Shown one piece after another: positions 16,117 to 25,179 of a stretch of 64,000 nucleotides of DNA; the first letter of the stretch is position 1, and each line of letters opens with the position of its first letter. The notes beneath the pieces were generated by a model. The model ran no database searches and was not told the origin of the DNA. It saw only the letters and a list, made by a program, of their open reading frames with translations. The position numbers and the translations under genes were made by a program. This DNA comes from CAYQQO01 sp964420115 (lineage in GTDB: Bacteria > Patescibacteriota > Minisyncoccia > Portnoybacterales > UBA2143): NCBI GenBank assembly GCA_964420115.1, contig CAYQQO010000001.1, forward strand, positions 1-64,000, read 5' to 3'.

Positions 16117-16140
16117 AAGCTATATATGGGCAATAATCAA
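16112..16140 (-). promoter_or_regulatory. Leftward leaderless promoter overlapping a divergent promoter
   Basis: Read on the minus strand, TTGATT (16140-16135) and TAATAT (16117-16112) are 17 bases apart and eight bases before the ATG whose first base is 16103. The -10 box overlaps the rightward -10 box almost completely, and the -35 lies inside the rightward gene. Confidence 0.55.
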
Positions 16141-17292
16141 GGGGCAAAGGTCTTGATTTTTTCAATGACATATCTGCCTTTTATTGGCGGAGCAGAGCTG
16201 GCGGTTAAGGAAATTACCGACCGCCTTAATAATTTTAGCTTTGATTTAATTACCGCCCGGCTGGACAGAAAACTGGCTAAGTTTGAGAGAATAGGCAATA
16301 TCAATGTTTATCGGGTTGGCTATGGCTGGTTTTTAGACAAATATCTTTTTCCTTGCTTGGCATATTTTAAAGCCGTGAAATTGCATCAGCAAAATAATTA
16401 TCAGGTTGTTCAGGCGATTATGGCTTTTTACGCTGGCTTAGCCGCCTTATTCTTTAAGTGGCGCTACAAAAAAGTTAAGTATCTTTTGACTATGCAAAGC
16501 GGTGATTCGGATTTATTTATCTGGCTGCGTACTTGGTTTTGGTATCCAATTTACAAAAAAATTTATACCAACGCCGATTACATCCAAGCCATTAGCCGTT
16601 TTTTAGAAAAAAGAGCTATAAAATACGGGTACAAAGGAAAGGTTGAAATTGTTCCTAACGGGGTTGATATAGAGAGGTTTGCGAACAATAATGGCCGGGC
16701 CAAAGAGCTAAGGCGGAAACTCGGTATTAAAGAAAACGAAAAGGTTGTTATCACTGTTTCCCGCTTGGTTATGAAAAACGGGATAGATGATTTGATTAAA
16801 GCAGGAAAATATTTAGATTTCACCTTTAAAATATTAATTATTGGTAAAGGGAAAGATGAAAAAAAATTAAAAAAAATGACTCAAAGTTTGGGGCTTGAGA
16901 ACAAAGTAATTTTTCTTGAGCAGATTATCCATAAAGATTTGCCCCAATATTTATTTTTATCCCATATTTTTGTTAGGCCTTCTTTGTCTGAGGGATTGGG
17001 TAGCGCTTTTTTAGAAGCGATGGCCGCTGGCTTGCCTGTTGTTGCCACGCCTGTGGGAGGAATTCCTGATTTTTTAAAAGATCCTTCTGAAAATTTAGAA
17101 GAGGCGACAGGTGTATTTTGTCGCATTTCAGATCCTAAAAGCGCGGCGGAAAAAATTAAACTATTGGTGGAAAACAACCAATTAAGAGAAAAAATTATTA
17201 AAAACGGGAAGGAAATGGTTTCAAAAGATTATAACTGGCAAATGGTTTCTAAAAAAATGGAAAATATTTTTAATAAATTATGCGCGTCTTAA
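16126..17292 (+). CDS. Glycosyltransferase family 4
   Basis: A 388-residue GT-B enzyme. 'SMTYLPFIGGAELAVKEITDRL' marks the N-terminal acceptor domain. The donor domain has 'VITVSRLVMKNGIDDLIKA' and the EX7E signature in 'RPSLSEGLGSAFLEAMAAGLPVVATP'. It resembles retaining glycosyltransferases of the GPGTF/WcaI group and should act on a lipid-linked glycan in the cytoplasm. It starts a rightward operon from a probable leaderless promoter. Its last 13 bases overlap the next glycosyltransferase, in another frame, so the two are coupled. Confidence 0.88.
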   Translation: MGNNQGAKVLIFSMTYLPFIGGAELAVKEITDRLNNFSFDLITARLDRKLAKFERIGNINVYRVGYGWFLDKYLFPCLAYFKAVKLHQQNNYQVVQAIMAFYAGLAALFFKWRYKKVKYLLTMQSGDSDLFIWLRTWFWYPIYKKIYTNADYIQAISRFLEKRAIKYGYKGKVEIVPNGVDIERFANNNGRAKELRRKLGIKENEKVVITVSRLVMKNGIDDLIKAGKYLDFTFKILIIGKGKDEKKLKKMTQSLGLENKVIFLEQIIHKDLPQYLFLSHIFVRPSLSEGLGSAFLEAMAAGLPVVATPVGGIPDFLKDPSENLEEATGVFCRISDPKSAAEKIKLLVENNQLREKIIKNGKEMVSKDYNWQMVSKKMENIFNKLCAS

Positions 17293-18395
17293 TTACCACG
17301 GGCCTTTTTCCGCCGGAAATTGGCGGACCGGCAACATACAGCAAACTGCTTTTGGATGAATTGCCTAAACATGGTTTGGAGGTAGATGTTTTACCCTTTT
17401 CAAAAGTACGCGATTTACCCAATGGCATTAGGCATTTAGCTTATTTGGGAGAAATTTTAAATATTTCTTTAAAGCCGGATATTATTTTTGCCCAAGATCC
17501 TGTTAGCGTGGGTTTTTCTTCATTCTTAGCCGCTAAAATTATGCGCAAAAAGTTTATTTTAAAAATTGTCGGCGATTATGCTTGGGAGCAGGGAAAGCAA
17601 AGGTGGCATATCAAAGACGGTTTAGACAAGTTTCAGCAAAAAGAATATGGTTGGCAGGTGGGATTGCTAAAAAAAATAGAAAAAATAGTCGCCAAAAGCG
17701 CCGACCAAATTATTGTCCCGAGCAATTATTTAAAAAACATTATTTCTGGGTGGGGAGTTGATAAGGATAAAATAAATGTCGTCTATAACGCTGTTTCAAA
17801 AATGACGGAGATAAAAGTAAGCCGAAAAGAAGCGCAGGATAAAATTGGCATTAAGGGAGATATTTTGCTCTCGGCTGGCCGCTTGGTGCCTTGGAAAGGG
17901 TTTGATGCCTTGGTCGGAATAATACCCTTTTTAATAAAAAAAAATAAAAATATTAAATTAATAATTATTGGCGGAGGAAATTACAAAGAAACTTTAGAGA
18001 GAAAAATTAACCAATTGGGACTAAAAGAAAGCGTCTTTTTAACGGGCCAAGTAGAAAGAAATAAACTTCCTCTTTATTTTAAGGCCTCTAAAATATTTAT
18101 TTTAAACACTCATTATGAGGGTTTGCCTCATTTGGTTTTAGAGGCGATGCAAATGAAAAGGCCTGTTATTACCACTAATATTGGCGGCAATCCAGAGGTG
18201 ATTAAAAATATGGTTAGCGGCATTTTAACAGAACCAGATAATAAAAAAGAAATAATAGAAGCAATAGAAAAAACATTAAAAGATGAAGAGTTTTATAATA
18301 GGTTGGTTAGAAACGCACATAATAATTTGAGTAAGTTTAGTTTTGAAAATATGATTAATAAAACTTTAAAAGTGTTGTATTTATTTACGCAGTGA
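17280..18395 (+). CDS. Glycosyltransferase family 4
   Basis: A 371-residue GT-B enzyme. The N-terminus 'TTGLFPPEIGGPATYSKLLLDEL' is typical of the family. The donor domain has 'LLSAGRLVPWKGFDALVGI' and the EX7E motif in 'NTHYEGLPHLVLEAMQMKRPVITTNIGG'. It overlaps the preceding glycosyltransferase by 13 bases. A 63-base gap follows before the next glycosyltransferase, containing a TTGTTTTTCCGGG stretch also seen near 27721. Sugar specificity is unknown. Confidence 0.87.
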   Translation: MRVLITTGLFPPEIGGPATYSKLLLDELPKHGLEVDVLPFSKVRDLPNGIRHLAYLGEILNISLKPDIIFAQDPVSVGFSSFLAAKIMRKKFILKIVGDYAWEQGKQRWHIKDGLDKFQQKEYGWQVGLLKKIEKIVAKSADQIIVPSNYLKNIISGWGVDKDKINVVYNAVSKMTEIKVSRKEAQDKIGIKGDILLSAGRLVPWKGFDALVGIIPFLIKKNKNIKLIIIGGGNYKETLERKINQLGLKESVFLTGQVERNKLPLYFKASKIFILNTHYEGLPHLVLEAMQMKRPVITTNIGGNPEVIKNMVSGILTEPDNKKEIIEAIEKTLKDEEFYNRLVRNAHNNLSKFSFENMINKTLKVLYLFTQ

Positions 18396-18458
18396 GCAGG
18401 TGGAAGACAAAAATTTGTTTTTGTTTTTCCGGGCGAACAAGTAAATACGCGAAGTTAT

Positions 18459-19619
18459 ATGCGCGTCTTAATGATTAGTTTGGATAAAACTCTTTTGGGT
18501 GGAGATTACAGCGGCGATGTGATAGAAAGACATAAAAGATACGGGGAAACGGCGGGCAGTTTGGAAATTATTGTTTTTTCAAAAGGTCAAGACAAAACAG
18601 CAAGCGTTCTCCCCCGCGGCTTGGATAAAAAAAGGATTAGTTCCCATTTAAGCGTTTATTCAACAAATTCTACAAAAAAGATAAATTATGTTTTTGACGC
18701 TTTTAATATTGCCAAAAGCATTTATTGGCCTGATAAGTTTGATTTAGTTGTTGCTCAAGATCCTTTTTTGACGGGTTTGGCTGGCTGGTTGATTAAAAAA
18801 AGATGCGAGGCGCCGCTGTTAGTCCATTTTCATGGCGATTTTTGGCAGAATAAGTGTTGGCTTTGGGAAAAATGGTTTAACCCTTTTCTTTTAGTTTTAA
18901 GCAAGCTATTGGTTGGGGGGGCTGACGGCGTCAGAGTGGTTAGTTCTATTATTAAAAGAAAACTTGTCAAATCAGGAATAGATAAAAAGAAAATCAAAAT
19001 TATTCCTACACCGGTTAATGTAGAAAAGTTTGTTTACTGCGACCCAGACCAATTAAGAGATTTGAGGAAAAATATTTTTGAGGGGAGAAAAACCGTTATT
19101 AATGTTGGCAGAGACGATTTGTCTAAGGATTACTCTACCTTGATTAAAACAATTGAATTGATTAATGATAAATACAGGAGTTTGGCTTTTTGCCAAATAG
19201 GGGCTGATCTTCAATTGGAAAAGAAAGTCAAAGCAGATGAAAACTTAATTTTAGCTTCTTATGGGAAAATGAGCCAAGAGGAATTGGCTAATTATTATCA
19301 CGCCGCCCACGTCTATTTGTCAACTTCAAAACATGAAAGCTTTGGCAAGGTTTTGATTGAAGCGATGGCCTCTGGTCTGCCGGTTGTGGCTACGGCCACT
19401 ACTGGTTCTAAGGGAATTATTAGAAACGGATATAATGGTTACCTGGTTCCTATTGGCGATAGTCAAGCGTTGGCCAGAAAAGTTTTATACCTGCTTAATA
19501 ATCCCCAAAGAGCCAGAGAAATAGGGCAAAGGGGGAGAAAATTAGTAAGGGAAAAATTTGGCCAGGAAGAAAAGGTCAAAGATATTATTGGTTTTTGGGA
19601 ATATTTATCACGCCAATAA
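18459..19619 (+). CDS. Glycosyltransferase family 4
   Basis: A 386-residue GT-B enzyme. The N-terminal domain ('LMISLDKTLLGGDYSGDVIERHKRYGE') is less typical. The donor domain is clear: 'VINVGRDDLSKDYSTLIKTIE' and the EX7E motif in 'STSKHESFGKVLIEAMASGLPVVAT'. The first 13 bases, ATGCGCGTCTTAA, are the same as at the start of the gene at 17280, suggesting the two may be old duplicates that then diverged. The asparagine synthetase gene follows directly. Acceptor and donor are unknown. Confidence 0.86.
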   Translation: MRVLMISLDKTLLGGDYSGDVIERHKRYGETAGSLEIIVFSKGQDKTASVLPRGLDKKRISSHLSVYSTNSTKKINYVFDAFNIAKSIYWPDKFDLVVAQDPFLTGLAGWLIKKRCEAPLLVHFHGDFWQNKCWLWEKWFNPFLLVLSKLLVGGADGVRVVSSIIKRKLVKSGIDKKKIKIIPTPVNVEKFVYCDPDQLRDLRKNIFEGRKTVINVGRDDLSKDYSTLIKTIELINDKYRSLAFCQIGADLQLEKKVKADENLILASYGKMSQEELANYYHAAHVYLSTSKHESFGKVLIEAMASGLPVVATATTGSKGIIRNGYNGYLVPIGDSQALARKVLYLLNNPQRAREIGQRGRKLVREKFGQEEKVKDIIGFWEYLSRQ

Positions 19620-19629
19620 AACAAAAATT

Positions 19630-21507
19630 ATGTGCGGCATTAATGGATTTAATTTTAACCAACCGGATTTGATTCGGCAGATGAATAAGAGGATTGGTCA
19701 TCGCGGTCCTGACTTTGAAGATGTTTATTTAACTGATGATTTTTCTTTGGGGCATGTTCGTTTATCAATAATTGATTTGTCGGAAAAAGCTAAACAACCG
19801 ATGTTTAATGAGGATAAATCGCTAGCTTTGGTTTTCAACGGAGAAATTTACAATTACAGAGAATTAAAAAATGATTTAGAAAAAAGAGGCCATCGTTTTT
19901 TGAGTCAGTCAGATTCAGAAATTATTTTACACCTTTATGAAGATTTAGGCGTTGATTGTCTAAAAAAGTTAAATGGGATGTTTGCTTTTGCTGTTTTGAA
20001 TATTAATAAAGGGGAAGTGTTTTTGGCTCGCGATAGAATAGGTATAAAGCCTCTTTATTATTATTTTAGCCGCTCGGCGGGAAAAAACGGGGGAGCTAAG
20101 TTTATTTTTTCCTCTGAAATAAAAGGAATTTTAGAGCACAATATTGAAAGAGAAATTAGTATGGAGGCCTTTAATCATTACTTCCGCCTTCATTATATCC
20201 CGCATCCTTATACAATTTTTAAAAATATTTATAAAATCCCCCCAGCCAGTTATTTGCTTTTAAAAAACAACCAGCTAATCATTAAGAAATACTGGCGAAT
20301 AAATGATTACAGCGATTTAGAATCCGAAGACGAGATTATAGAAAAAATACAATACTTAATGGAAGATTCTGTTAGAAGGCAGCTTATTTCTGATCGGCCA
20401 TTGGGCCTCTTTTTGTCAGGCGGGGTTGATTCTACCTCTATTTTAGGGACAATGCGCCAGTTGGGGCACCAAAAGATAAAGACATTTTCTGTTGGTTTTG
20501 ATTTTGATTCTGACTATTACAATATTGATTTTAATCTGGCTAAAAAAATAAGCCGGCATTACCAGACAGACCATCACGAGTTTTTAGTCAGCGGTCGCGA
20601 TATGCTGAAAAATATAGAAAAAGTTGTTTACCAGATGGACGAGCCAATAGCCAACGCTACTCAAATTGTTACCTATCTTTTGTCAAAATACACTCGCCAG
20701 GAAGTGGCTGTTGTTTTGGGCGGGGACGGCGGAGACGAGCTTTTCGGCGGCTATAAACGGTATGCTTACAGTCAGCTGGCCGGCAAATGGCAATTAATCC
20801 CCCTGTTTTTGAGAAAAAACATAATTGCTAAAATGCTTATTGATTCATCGGGAAAATATTTAGGGAAAGGAGATTTATTGGATAAACTCAATGTGCCGCC
20901 CGGGGCAGAAAAGTACTTAATGTTTATGTCGCAGAAAGATAATGTTTTAAAAGAAGTTTTAAAAGAAAATTATTTTGAAAAAGATTTAACAAAAGAATTT
21001 TTCCAAGATAAATATTTTGATAAATTTTCAGGAGATGATTTTGAAAAATATTTTATGCTGGTTGATTTACAAAGCTGGTTGGTTGATGAATCATTGATGA
21101 GAACAGATAAAATGACCATGGCTTTTGGTTTGGAAGAAAGAGTGCCTATTTTGGATCATCGCTTGGTGGAGCTATCAGCAAAAATCCCAAGCTGTTTAAA
21201 GCTCAAAAGCGGCGGAAAGCATATTTTTAAAAAAGCAATGGGAGAACATTTGCCTGATTATGTTGTTAATGCCCCTAAAAGAGGATGGTTTTCGCCTGTT
21301 GCCAAGTGGCTTAGGACTGACTTGAAAGATTTTGCTTACCAAGTTTTGTCTGAAAGCTACTGTCCTAAAACAAATGATTATTTTGATTTTAAGGGGATTA
21401 GAAATATATTGGATGATCATATAGAGAAGAAGCGCTATAATCTGACTGCTCTTTTAGTTTTAATTACTTGGCAGGTTTGGGCAAGGCAGTATTTGTCCCG
21501 CCAATAG
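19630..21507 (+). CDS. asnB: Asparagine synthase (glutamine-hydrolysing), copy 1
   Basis: 625 residues from the ATG at 19630. The start is decided by the need for Cys at position 2: 'MCGINGF' is the class II glutaminase N-terminus whose Cys2 attacks glutamine, and a longer frame beginning at 19558 would bury it. Glutaminase domain about 2-190 with 'RIGHRGPD', 'VFNGEIYN' and 'SDSEIILHLY'; synthetase domain about 235-600 with the pyrophosphate-binding loop SGGVDST near residue 262. In glycan loci, AsnB-like enzymes can amidate sugar carboxyl groups (as proposed for uronic acids in O-antigens), and three copies here make that more likely than free asparagine synthesis. It lies between GT4 genes. 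Confidence 0.9.
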   Translation: MCGINGFNFNQPDLIRQMNKRIGHRGPDFEDVYLTDDFSLGHVRLSIIDLSEKAKQPMFNEDKSLALVFNGEIYNYRELKNDLEKRGHRFLSQSDSEIILHLYEDLGVDCLKKLNGMFAFAVLNINKGEVFLARDRIGIKPLYYYFSRSAGKNGGAKFIFSSEIKGILEHNIEREISMEAFNHYFRLHYIPHPYTIFKNIYKIPPASYLLLKNNQLIIKKYWRINDYSDLESEDEIIEKIQYLMEDSVRRQLISDRPLGLFLSGGVDSTSILGTMRQLGHQKIKTFSVGFDFDSDYYNIDFNLAKKISRHYQTDHHEFLVSGRDMLKNIEKVVYQMDEPIANATQIVTYLLSKYTRQEVAVVLGGDGGDELFGGYKRYAYSQLAGKWQLIPLFLRKNIIAKMLIDSSGKYLGKGDLLDKLNVPPGAEKYLMFMSQKDNVLKEVLKENYFEKDLTKEFFQDKYFDKFSGDDFEKYFMLVDLQSWLVDESLMRTDKMTMAFGLEERVPILDHRLVELSAKIPSCLKLKSGGKHIFKKAMGEHLPDYVVNAPKRGWFSPVAKWLRTDLKDFAYQVLSESYCPKTNDYFDFKGIRNILDDHIEKKRYNLTALLVLITWQVWARQYLSRQ

Positions 21508-21531
21508 GAAAAAATTGGTAAAACGAAAAAT

Positions 21532-22575
21532 ATGAAATTATTAATGATTACCAGAAAAATAGATAAAGACGATCCCCAGGCCGGCTTTGCTTATAACTGG
21601 GTTAGAAAGCTGGGCCAGCGGTTGGACCAATTGAAGGTAATTTGTTTGGAAAAAGGAAATGCTTCTGGCTTGTCTAATAATATAGAAATTTTTTCTTTAG
21701 GCAAAGAAAGGGGCAAAAATCGCTTAGCCGAGTTTATAAACCTCCAAAAAGGGGCAATAAAATTTATCAGGCATGTTGACGGAGTTTTTTGCCACCAGAA
21801 CGCTGAATATATAATTTTAATTTCTCCTTATGCTAAAATATTTAGGAAAAAGATAGTTAGTTTTTACGGCCATAAAGCAGTTAATTGGAAAACAAAATTA
21901 ATAGCTCTTTTGGCAGATGTAGTTGTCACTTCCAGTAGAGCAGGCTTTAATATAGACACCCCGAAGAAAAAGGTTATTGGCCAGGGGGTAGACACAGAGT
22001 TATTCAGGCCTGATTTTACTAAAAAAGAAAAAGGCGTTTTAAAAATTATTTCAGTTGGCAGATATTCGCCGATAAAAGATTACATAACTCTGGTAAGGGC
22101 AGTCAGTTTAATAAAAAGACAGAGAGACGATGTTTCTCTCTGTGTCTTTGGCAATATTACTGCCGATGAACAGGAAAAATATTATAATAAGATTAAAGGG
22201 CTGGTAAGGGAATTGGGCCTTGAAAATAATGTTCTTTTAAGCCGCGGCATTTCGCAGAAAGAACTGGCTGGAATATACAGGAGTTTTGACTTGGCTGTTA
22301 ATTTATGTCCGACTGGCGCTCCGGATAAAGCCGGCTTTGAAGCGATGGCCTCGGGCCTGCCTCTTTTTACTTCTAATAAAAGCTTTGAGAAAGATTTCGG
22401 CCCCTATGTCAATCAGCTTGTTTTTAAAGAAAAAGATGAAAGAGATTTAGCTGATAAAATTATTAATTTATCTGAAAAGCGCAAAATGGAAGAAATGGGA
22501 TTATTTTTAAGAAAACAAGTTATTAAAAAACATAATTTGGATAATTTATTGGATAAAATATTACAATGCTTTTGA
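21532..22575 (+). CDS. Glycosyltransferase family 4
   Basis: A 347-residue GT-B enzyme with a degenerate N-terminal domain ('PQAGFAYNWVRKLGQRLDQLKVICLEKG'). Its donor domain has 'IISVGRYSPIKDYITLVRAV' and a motif 'CPTGAPDKAGFEAMASGLPLFTSN' in which the first glutamate of the usual EX7E is replaced (Ala-Pro-Asp) while the second is kept. It may therefore use a slightly different donor-binding geometry. It overlaps the following deacetylase gene by ten bases, and is preceded by asparagine synthase with only 24 bases between. Confidence 0.84.
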   Translation: MKLLMITRKIDKDDPQAGFAYNWVRKLGQRLDQLKVICLEKGNASGLSNNIEIFSLGKERGKNRLAEFINLQKGAIKFIRHVDGVFCHQNAEYIILISPYAKIFRKKIVSFYGHKAVNWKTKLIALLADVVVTSSRAGFNIDTPKKKVIGQGVDTELFRPDFTKKEKGVLKIISVGRYSPIKDYITLVRAVSLIKRQRDDVSLCVFGNITADEQEKYYNKIKGLVRELGLENNVLLSRGISQKELAGIYRSFDLAVNLCPTGAPDKAGFEAMASGLPLFTSNKSFEKDFGPYVNQLVFKEKDERDLADKIINLSEKRKMEEMGLFLRKQVIKKHNLDNLLDKILQCF

Positions 22576-23294
22576 AAAGGTATACTAAAAATATGATAGC
22601 TATGGCCAGTCCTTCCAAAAAGGGGGTTTCTGTTTTAATGTATCATTCAGTTGATAATAATAATGTTTTTTTTACAGTCAGCCCTGAAAACTTTAAAAAA
22701 CAAATGAACCGCCTTTTTAAAAGTCACTATCGCGTTATCCGTTTAGATGAGTTGATAGATGTTTTAGAAAAAGGGGAAAAGATGCCTAAAAAAACAGTTG
22801 TTTTAACATTTGACGACGGCTACAAGGATAATTATACAAATGCTTGGCCGATTTTAAGGAAATATAATTTCCCGGCAATAATTTTTTTGACAGTTGATTT
22901 AGTGGGCCGAGAGATAAGCAATTCGCAAAATAGTTCCTTACCGGCTTTAAATTGGCAGGAGGCAAAAGAAATGAGCAATTCGGGGTTGATTGAATTTGGC
23001 TCTCACAGCTTAACTCATCCCAAGCTTGATAAAATGGATATTTTAAAGGCAGAAAAAGAAATAATTATATCAAAGAAAATAATTGAAGATAAGATGGGCA
23101 AAGAATGTCTTTATTTTAGTTCTCCTAAGGGGCGCTATACTCCAGAAATTATAGAAGTTGTTAAGGAAAGCGGATATAGAGCCTGCTTGGGCATCTCGGG
23201 AGGTTTTGTTAAAAAGGGGGATAATCTTTATCCGCTAAAAAGGAATTCTATTAATTCGACAACAACACTCATCCAATTTAAGTCAAAAATATAA
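22566..23294 (+). CDS. Polysaccharide deacetylase (NodB/CE4 family)
   Basis: A 242-residue CE4 enzyme. 'VLMYHSVD' near the N-terminus and 'VVLTFDDGYKDNY' (about residues 78-90) provide the catalytic base and metal aspartates. 'FGSHSLTHPKL' (about 139-149) provides the two metal histidines of the HxxxH motif. 'SPKGRYTPE' replaces the more usual R/Y-P-x-G block. The enzyme should remove N- or O-acetyl groups from a glycan or glycolipid. No signal peptide is visible, so it probably acts on a cytoplasmic lipid-linked intermediate, or is exported by another route. It overlaps the previous glycosyltransferase gene, which supports a joint pathway. Confidence 0.87.
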   Translation: MLLKRYTKNMIAMASPSKKGVSVLMYHSVDNNNVFFTVSPENFKKQMNRLFKSHYRVIRLDELIDVLEKGEKMPKKTVVLTFDDGYKDNYTNAWPILRKYNFPAIIFLTVDLVGREISNSQNSSLPALNWQEAKEMSNSGLIEFGSHSLTHPKLDKMDILKAEKEIIISKKIIEDKMGKECLYFSSPKGRYTPEIIEVVKESGYRACLGISGGFVKKGDNLYPLKRNSINSTTTLIQFKSKI

Positions 23295-23317
23295 TTTTTT
23301 GGCGAGCGCAAGAAATC

Positions 23318-23371
23318 TCTCGGGCTGGGTATTTTTCTCGGACTAAGGGGCCTTCTCGGGCTAAAGAACGA
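23318..23371 (+). repeat. Three TCTCGG(G/A)CT repeats with 18-base period
   Basis: TCTCGGGCT at 23318, TCTCGGACT at 23336 and TCTCGGGCT at 23354 are spaced exactly 18 bases apart in the 83-base gap before the methyltransferase gene. The stretch is GC-richer than its surroundings. It could be an operator with sites spaced by nearly two helical turns, or a short tandem duplication. Confidence 0.55.
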
Positions 23372-23377
23372 AGGTTA

Positions 23378-24037
23378 ATGTATATGAAAAAATTTTTTGA
23401 TTACACCAAACAAATATTTAGGGGGAAAAGCATTTATCGGATATTATTTAACTGGCAGGTGGAAAAACACTGCCGTGATCTTGACGGCCTTTGCCTTGAT
23501 TTGGCTGCTGGCGGGGAACCAAGTTATTACAATTATTTGTCTTTTTCAAAAGAAGCTAAATTAATTAAAGCTGATAACAGCGAATTAAAAATATCCGATA
23601 TGCGTTTGGACTTTAACCAGCCGCTGGCTTTAAAGGATAATTCTTTTGACAATGTTCTTTTTTTTAACGCAGTTTATATTGTCAGAAAGCCCGAAGCTCT
23701 TTTTAGAGAAATGCACCGCGTTTTAAAAGAAAACGGCCGCCTTTTTGTTTCTTCTCCTTATATTCTTAATGAAGCAAAGGAGCCGGATGATTTCAGGCGT
23801 TTAACTTCTCAAGGATTAGAGGAGGTTTTGAAAAACAGCGGCTTCCAAAAATTTGAAATAATCCCCTTTGGCAACAGGTTTACTGCCGCCGCTTTTCTGC
23901 TTAATTGTTTTTTTCTTTTTAATGTTGTTCGTTTTTTTGCTTGCGGTTTGGCTATTCTTTTGGATTATTTAGTCCCTAAAAACATTAAGAGGCGGCATCC
24001 TTGCCCTTTGGGGTACTTTATCATTGCTAAAAAATGA
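23378..24037 (+). CDS. Class I SAM-dependent methyltransferase
   Basis: A 219-residue methyltransferase of the Methyltransf_11 type. Motif I is 'LCLDLAAGGEPSYYNYL' (about 37-53), altered from the usual G-x-G-x-G but recognisable. 'NSFDNVLFFNAVYIVRKPEALFREMHRVLKENGRLFVSSPY' (about 88-128) contains motifs IV to VI. A hydrophobic segment near the C-terminus (about 168-200) may bind the membrane. The probable substrate is a sugar or lipid-linked glycan. Its stop overlaps the start of the next glycosyltransferase (ATGA), so the two are coupled. Confidence 0.82.
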   Translation: MYMKKFFDYTKQIFRGKSIYRILFNWQVEKHCRDLDGLCLDLAAGGEPSYYNYLSFSKEAKLIKADNSELKISDMRLDFNQPLALKDNSFDNVLFFNAVYIVRKPEALFREMHRVLKENGRLFVSSPYILNEAKEPDDFRRLTSQGLEEVLKNSGFQKFEIIPFGNRFTAAAFLLNCFFLFNVVRFFACGLAILLDYLVPKNIKRRHPCPLGYFIIAKK

Positions 24038-25179
24038 AAATATACTATATAAACAATACTCGTTTGCCGACAGAGAGGGCTCATGGCTTGCAAATTATGA
24101 AAACGTGCCAGGCGCTGGCTGACAAAGGCGTTTTTTTGGAATTAATTATTCCCCGGCGCTTTAATAAAATTAAAGAAAACCCCTTTGATTATTACGGAAT
24201 TAAAAGTAGTTTCAAAATAAAAAAAATATTTTCTTTAGATATAACTTTCTTGGGCAAGTTATTGGGTAAAACTGCTTTTTTAAGTCAATCTGCTTCTTTT
24301 GCCAAAATTGCTTTTCTTTTTGTTTTTTTAAAAGTAAAAAAAAGCGATATTATTTATTCGCGCCACTTTTTTACATTGCTTTTTGTCAGTTTTTTGGATA
24401 GAAAATTTATTTATGAAATGCACACTTTCCCAAAAAAATACTTTTGGCACAAAAGAGTTTTTAAAAAATCATTCGGCATAGTGGCAATTACTAACGGGCT
24501 TAAAAATAAATTAGTTGAGAAGGGGATTCCAGAGAATAAAATATTGGTTTTGCCCGATGGTGTAGATTTAAATCATTTTAATATTAATTTATCAAAAGCA
24601 GACTGCCGTCAGAAAGTCAATCTTCCAATTGATAAAAAAGTAATTTTGTACAGCGGGCATTTGTATAACTGGAAAGGCGGACAAACACTGGCTAAGGCGG
24701 CAGGATTTTTTGGCAATGACTATCTTTTTGTTTTTGTCGGCGGGACAAAAGAAGATATTAAAAGGTTTAAAAAAAGAATATCAGCTTTTAAAAATATTAT
24801 GCTCGTTGGCCATCAGCTGCACAAAAGTATCCCCTATTGGTTAAAGGCGGCTGATCTTCTTGTTTTGCCTAATTCCGGCAAAATGAATATTTCTAAATAC
24901 TGGACATCGCCAATGAAGATGTTTGAATATATGGTCAGCAAAAGGCCGATTACAGCTTCTGATTTGCCTTCAATTAGAGAGGTCCTTAACGAAAACAACG
25001 CTTTTTTGGTTAAGCCAGACAACGAGAAATCATTGGCCGAAGGGATTAAATATTGTTTAAACAATTTGGATTTTTCCGAAAAAATATCAGAACAGGCCTT
25101 TAAAGACGTACAAAAATACAGTTGGGATAAAAGAGCAGAAAAATTTTTAAGTTTTATTAAAAAGGAAACAAAAAAATGA
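24034..25179 (+). CDS. Glycosyltransferase family 4
   Basis: A 381-residue GT-B enzyme. The start 'YYINNTRLPTERAHGLQIMKTCQAL' resembles transferases that begin with an R-x-H-x-x-Q acceptor loop. The donor domain has 'LYSGHLYNWKGGQTLAKAA' and 'LPNSGKMNISKYWTSPMKMFEYMVSKRPITAS', where the EX7E region is changed to a longer loop ending in 'KMFEYM'. It overlaps the methyltransferase gene upstream and the ATP sulfurylase gene downstream, each by four bases, so it is read as part of one coupled unit with the sulfate-activation genes. Confidence 0.85.
   Translation: MKIYYINNTRLPTERAHGLQIMKTCQALADKGVFLELIIPRRFNKIKENPFDYYGIKSSFKIKKIFSLDITFLGKLLGKTAFLSQSASFAKIAFLFVFLKVKKSDIIYSRHFFTLLFVSFLDRKFIYEMHTFPKKYFWHKRVFKKSFGIVAITNGLKNKLVEKGIPENKILVLPDGVDLNHFNINLSKADCRQKVNLPIDKKVILYSGHLYNWKGGQTLAKAAGFFGNDYLFVFVGGTKEDIKRFKKRISAFKNIMLVGHQLHKSIPYWLKAADLLVLPNSGKMNISKYWTSPMKMFEYMVSKRPITASDLPSIREVLNENNAFLVKPDNEKSLAEGIKYCLNNLDFSEKISEQAFKDVQKYSWDKRAEKFLSFIKKETKK

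Noticed and set aside
19558..19629. N-terminal extension of asparagine synthase copy 1
   Set aside because: The glutaminase needs Cys at position 2 after the initiator Met, which fits only the ATG at 19630. The extension also overlaps the preceding gene.
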